DNA from: DATFPQ01 sp035264765
GTDB taxonomy: Bacteria; Actinomycetota; Actinomycetes; Actinomycetales; Angustibacteraceae
DNA length: 13,983 bases
Assembly: GCA_035264765.1 (NCBI GenBank)
Contig: DATFPQ010000048.1
Location: 1-13,983 of the forward strand
Reading direction: 5' to 3'
How positions within the stretch are numbered: position 1 is the stretch's first letter; each line of letters begins with the position of its first letter. Below the pieces are notes generated by a model. That model was not told the DNA's origin, searched no databases, and saw nothing but the letters and a program-made list of their open reading frames with translations. Positions 13,001-13,983 of this stretch are shown here, one piece after another. A program made the position numbers and the translations under genes.

Positions 13001-13983
13001 ATGTCGTACGTCGATCTGTGTGTGACTCGCCCGGCCGGTGCCGCGGGGGGCGGGCCACGGCTCGGGGAGCCACTGCTGGACGGCTATCTGGAGTTCGTCG
13101 CGGCCCGGTGCCGGCCGAACACGGTGCTGGCGGCCGCGTTCGATCTGAAGGTGTTCTTCGCCGTGGTGGGCAAGGCGCCGGCGAAGGTGACGGCGGCGGA
13201 CGTGCTGGGCTTCATCACCGCCCAGCGCTGCGGAGGCGCGACCGCCGTCCCGGTGGTCGTGGTCGACGACGCGGTCGGTGCGGTGTCCGCCCGGACGGTC
13301 CGCCGCCGCCTGTCGACCGTGTCGGGGCTGTTCGCGTTCCTGCAGGCGCGCGGCGACATTGCCGCGAACCCGGTGCCCCGTGGGCTGCCGACCCGTCGGG
13401 AACGGACCCGCCCGCGGCAGGGCGTGCCGCTGCTGCGCTCACCCCGCACTCTGCCGACAATCCTTGCCCCCGAGCAGGTCGATGCCCTCACTGGCGCGCT
13501 GCGCATGGACCGGGACCGGGCGATGGTCGCCGCGATGGTGCTCGGCGGGCTGCGCCGCTGCGAGGTCCTCGGCCTGCGACTGGCCGATCTGCGGTTCGCC
13601 GAGCGTCGGGTGTTCGTCGCCGAGGGCAAGGGCGGGCACCAGCGGCTGATCCCGATCTCCGCGCGGTTCTTCCTGGCGGTCAAGGACTATCTGGAGTCCG
13701 AGCGGCCGCCCGACGCACCCGACGACCACGTGTTCGTGGTGTTGAAGGGCCCCCGACGTGGACAGCCGCTGTCGGCGGCCGGCGTCGACGAGGTCCTTGA
13801 CGGCGCCCGCCGCCGTGCCGGGCTGGCGGAGGCGACCTGTCACCAGCTGCGGCACACCTGTCTGACCCGGCTCCGGCAGGCCGGCATGGCGCTGGAGGCG
13901 ATCCAGGCCCAGGCCGGGCACTCCTCGATCCAATCCACCCGCATCTACCTTCACCTCGGCGACGACTGGCTGGCCGCCCAGTA
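13001..13983 (+). CDS. Tyrosine recombinase/integrase, complete catalytic domain, 3' end outside window
   Basis: ATG 13001 lies behind GGAGG; 327 codons are visible with no stop. An N-terminal SAM-like core-binding domain (about 22-130; LLDGYLEFVAARCRPNT, TVRRRLSTVSGLFAFLQARG) is followed by the catalytic domain with every active-site residue: Arg185 (LGGLRRCEVLGLRL), Lys210 (AEGKGGHQR), His281 and Arg284 (CHQLRHTCLTRL), His307 (QAGHSS) and Tyr316 (TRIYLHL). Only a few C-terminal residues are likely missing. It differs clearly from the truncated integrase at 10235. The style resembles stand-alone actinobacterial recombinases that can occur as sets of two or three adjacent recombinase genes; whether partners follow cannot be seen. 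This is the only apparently active recombination enzyme in the window. Confidence 0.88.
   Translation, partial: MSYVDLCVTRPAGAAGGGPRLGEPLLDGYLEFVAARCRPNTVLAAAFDLKVFFAVVGKAPAKVTAADVLGFITAQRCGGATAVPVVVVDDAVGAVSARTVRRRLSTVSGLFAFLQARGDIAANPVPRGLPTRRERTRPRQGVPLLRSPRTLPTILAPEQVDALTGALRMDRDRAMVAAMVLGGLRRCEVLGLRLADLRFAERRVFVAEGKGGHQRLIPISARFFLAVKDYLESERPPDAPDDHVFVVLKGPRRGQPLSAAGVDEVLDGARRRAGLAEATCHQLRHTCLTRLRQAGMALEAIQAQAGHSSIQSTRIYLHLGDDWLAAQ

Noticed and set aside
12162..13073. A 303-codon minus-strand frame over the wHTH gene and the following gap
   Set aside because: It is antisense to recognised coding sequence, with no motif and no ribosome binding site.
1..13983. CRISPR array, riboswitch or rRNA gene
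   Set aside because: No regularly spaced repeats, no recognisable riboswitch core and no rRNA sequence were found.

Overview
The window is high-GC DNA (roughly 70%) with actinobacterial gene families throughout: DUF5994, DUF4386, a GT20 trehalose-phosphate synthase with a Pro/Ala-rich N-terminal extension, and actinobacterial-type integrases. A soil or rock-dwelling actinobacterium, possibly of the Geodermatophilaceae, fits best. The family name is an inference from protein style, not a proof.

Layout. (1) 1-2351 is a graveyard of + strand fragments. It holds the tail of a flavin/ferredoxin reductase-like oxidoreductase, an MFS transporter with an internal deletion and a frameshift, an alpha/beta hydrolase cut off after its nucleophile half, a LysR effector-domain tail, a piece of IS256-type transposase and a SulP-type STAS tail. 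(2) 2410-4963 is a healthy minus-strand cluster, read lapA-like membrane protein, STAS protein, otsA (trehalose-6-phosphate synthase). It looks like a stress or osmoprotection unit. (3) 5189-6628 carries a DUF5994 gene and a DUF4386 membrane protein on +. The 3' end of the DUF4386 gene runs into a 5'-truncated, disrupted IS630-family transposase (to 7608). (4) 7679-9308 on minus holds a frameshifted MarR-like wHTH gene and a coupled pair: a four-helix membrane protein and a conserved 204-aa protein. (5) 9602-9781 is a small membrane-anchored ORF with a strong ribosome binding site. (6) 9813-12741 is remnant mobile DNA. A histidine-kinase fragment abuts a tyrosine-integrase C-terminus, followed by a terminator hairpin and the 3' half of tRNA-Lys(CTT), which looks like an attachment-site core. 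Beyond it lie a Cys-rich hypothetical protein and a frameshifted wHTH protein of the kind found in actinobacterial integrative elements. (7) 13001 to the right edge is a second, different tyrosine recombinase with all catalytic residues, cut by the window end.

Working together: lapA-STAS-otsA is the only multigene unit that looks intact and metabolic. The rest is mostly a recombination hotspot with two site-specific recombinases, two IS families and one tRNA-derived attachment sequence. Five broken reading frames are all repaired by removing a single base from a short G/C run. That may reflect genuine decay or systematic base over-calling, and it should be settled before any gene here is called dead.
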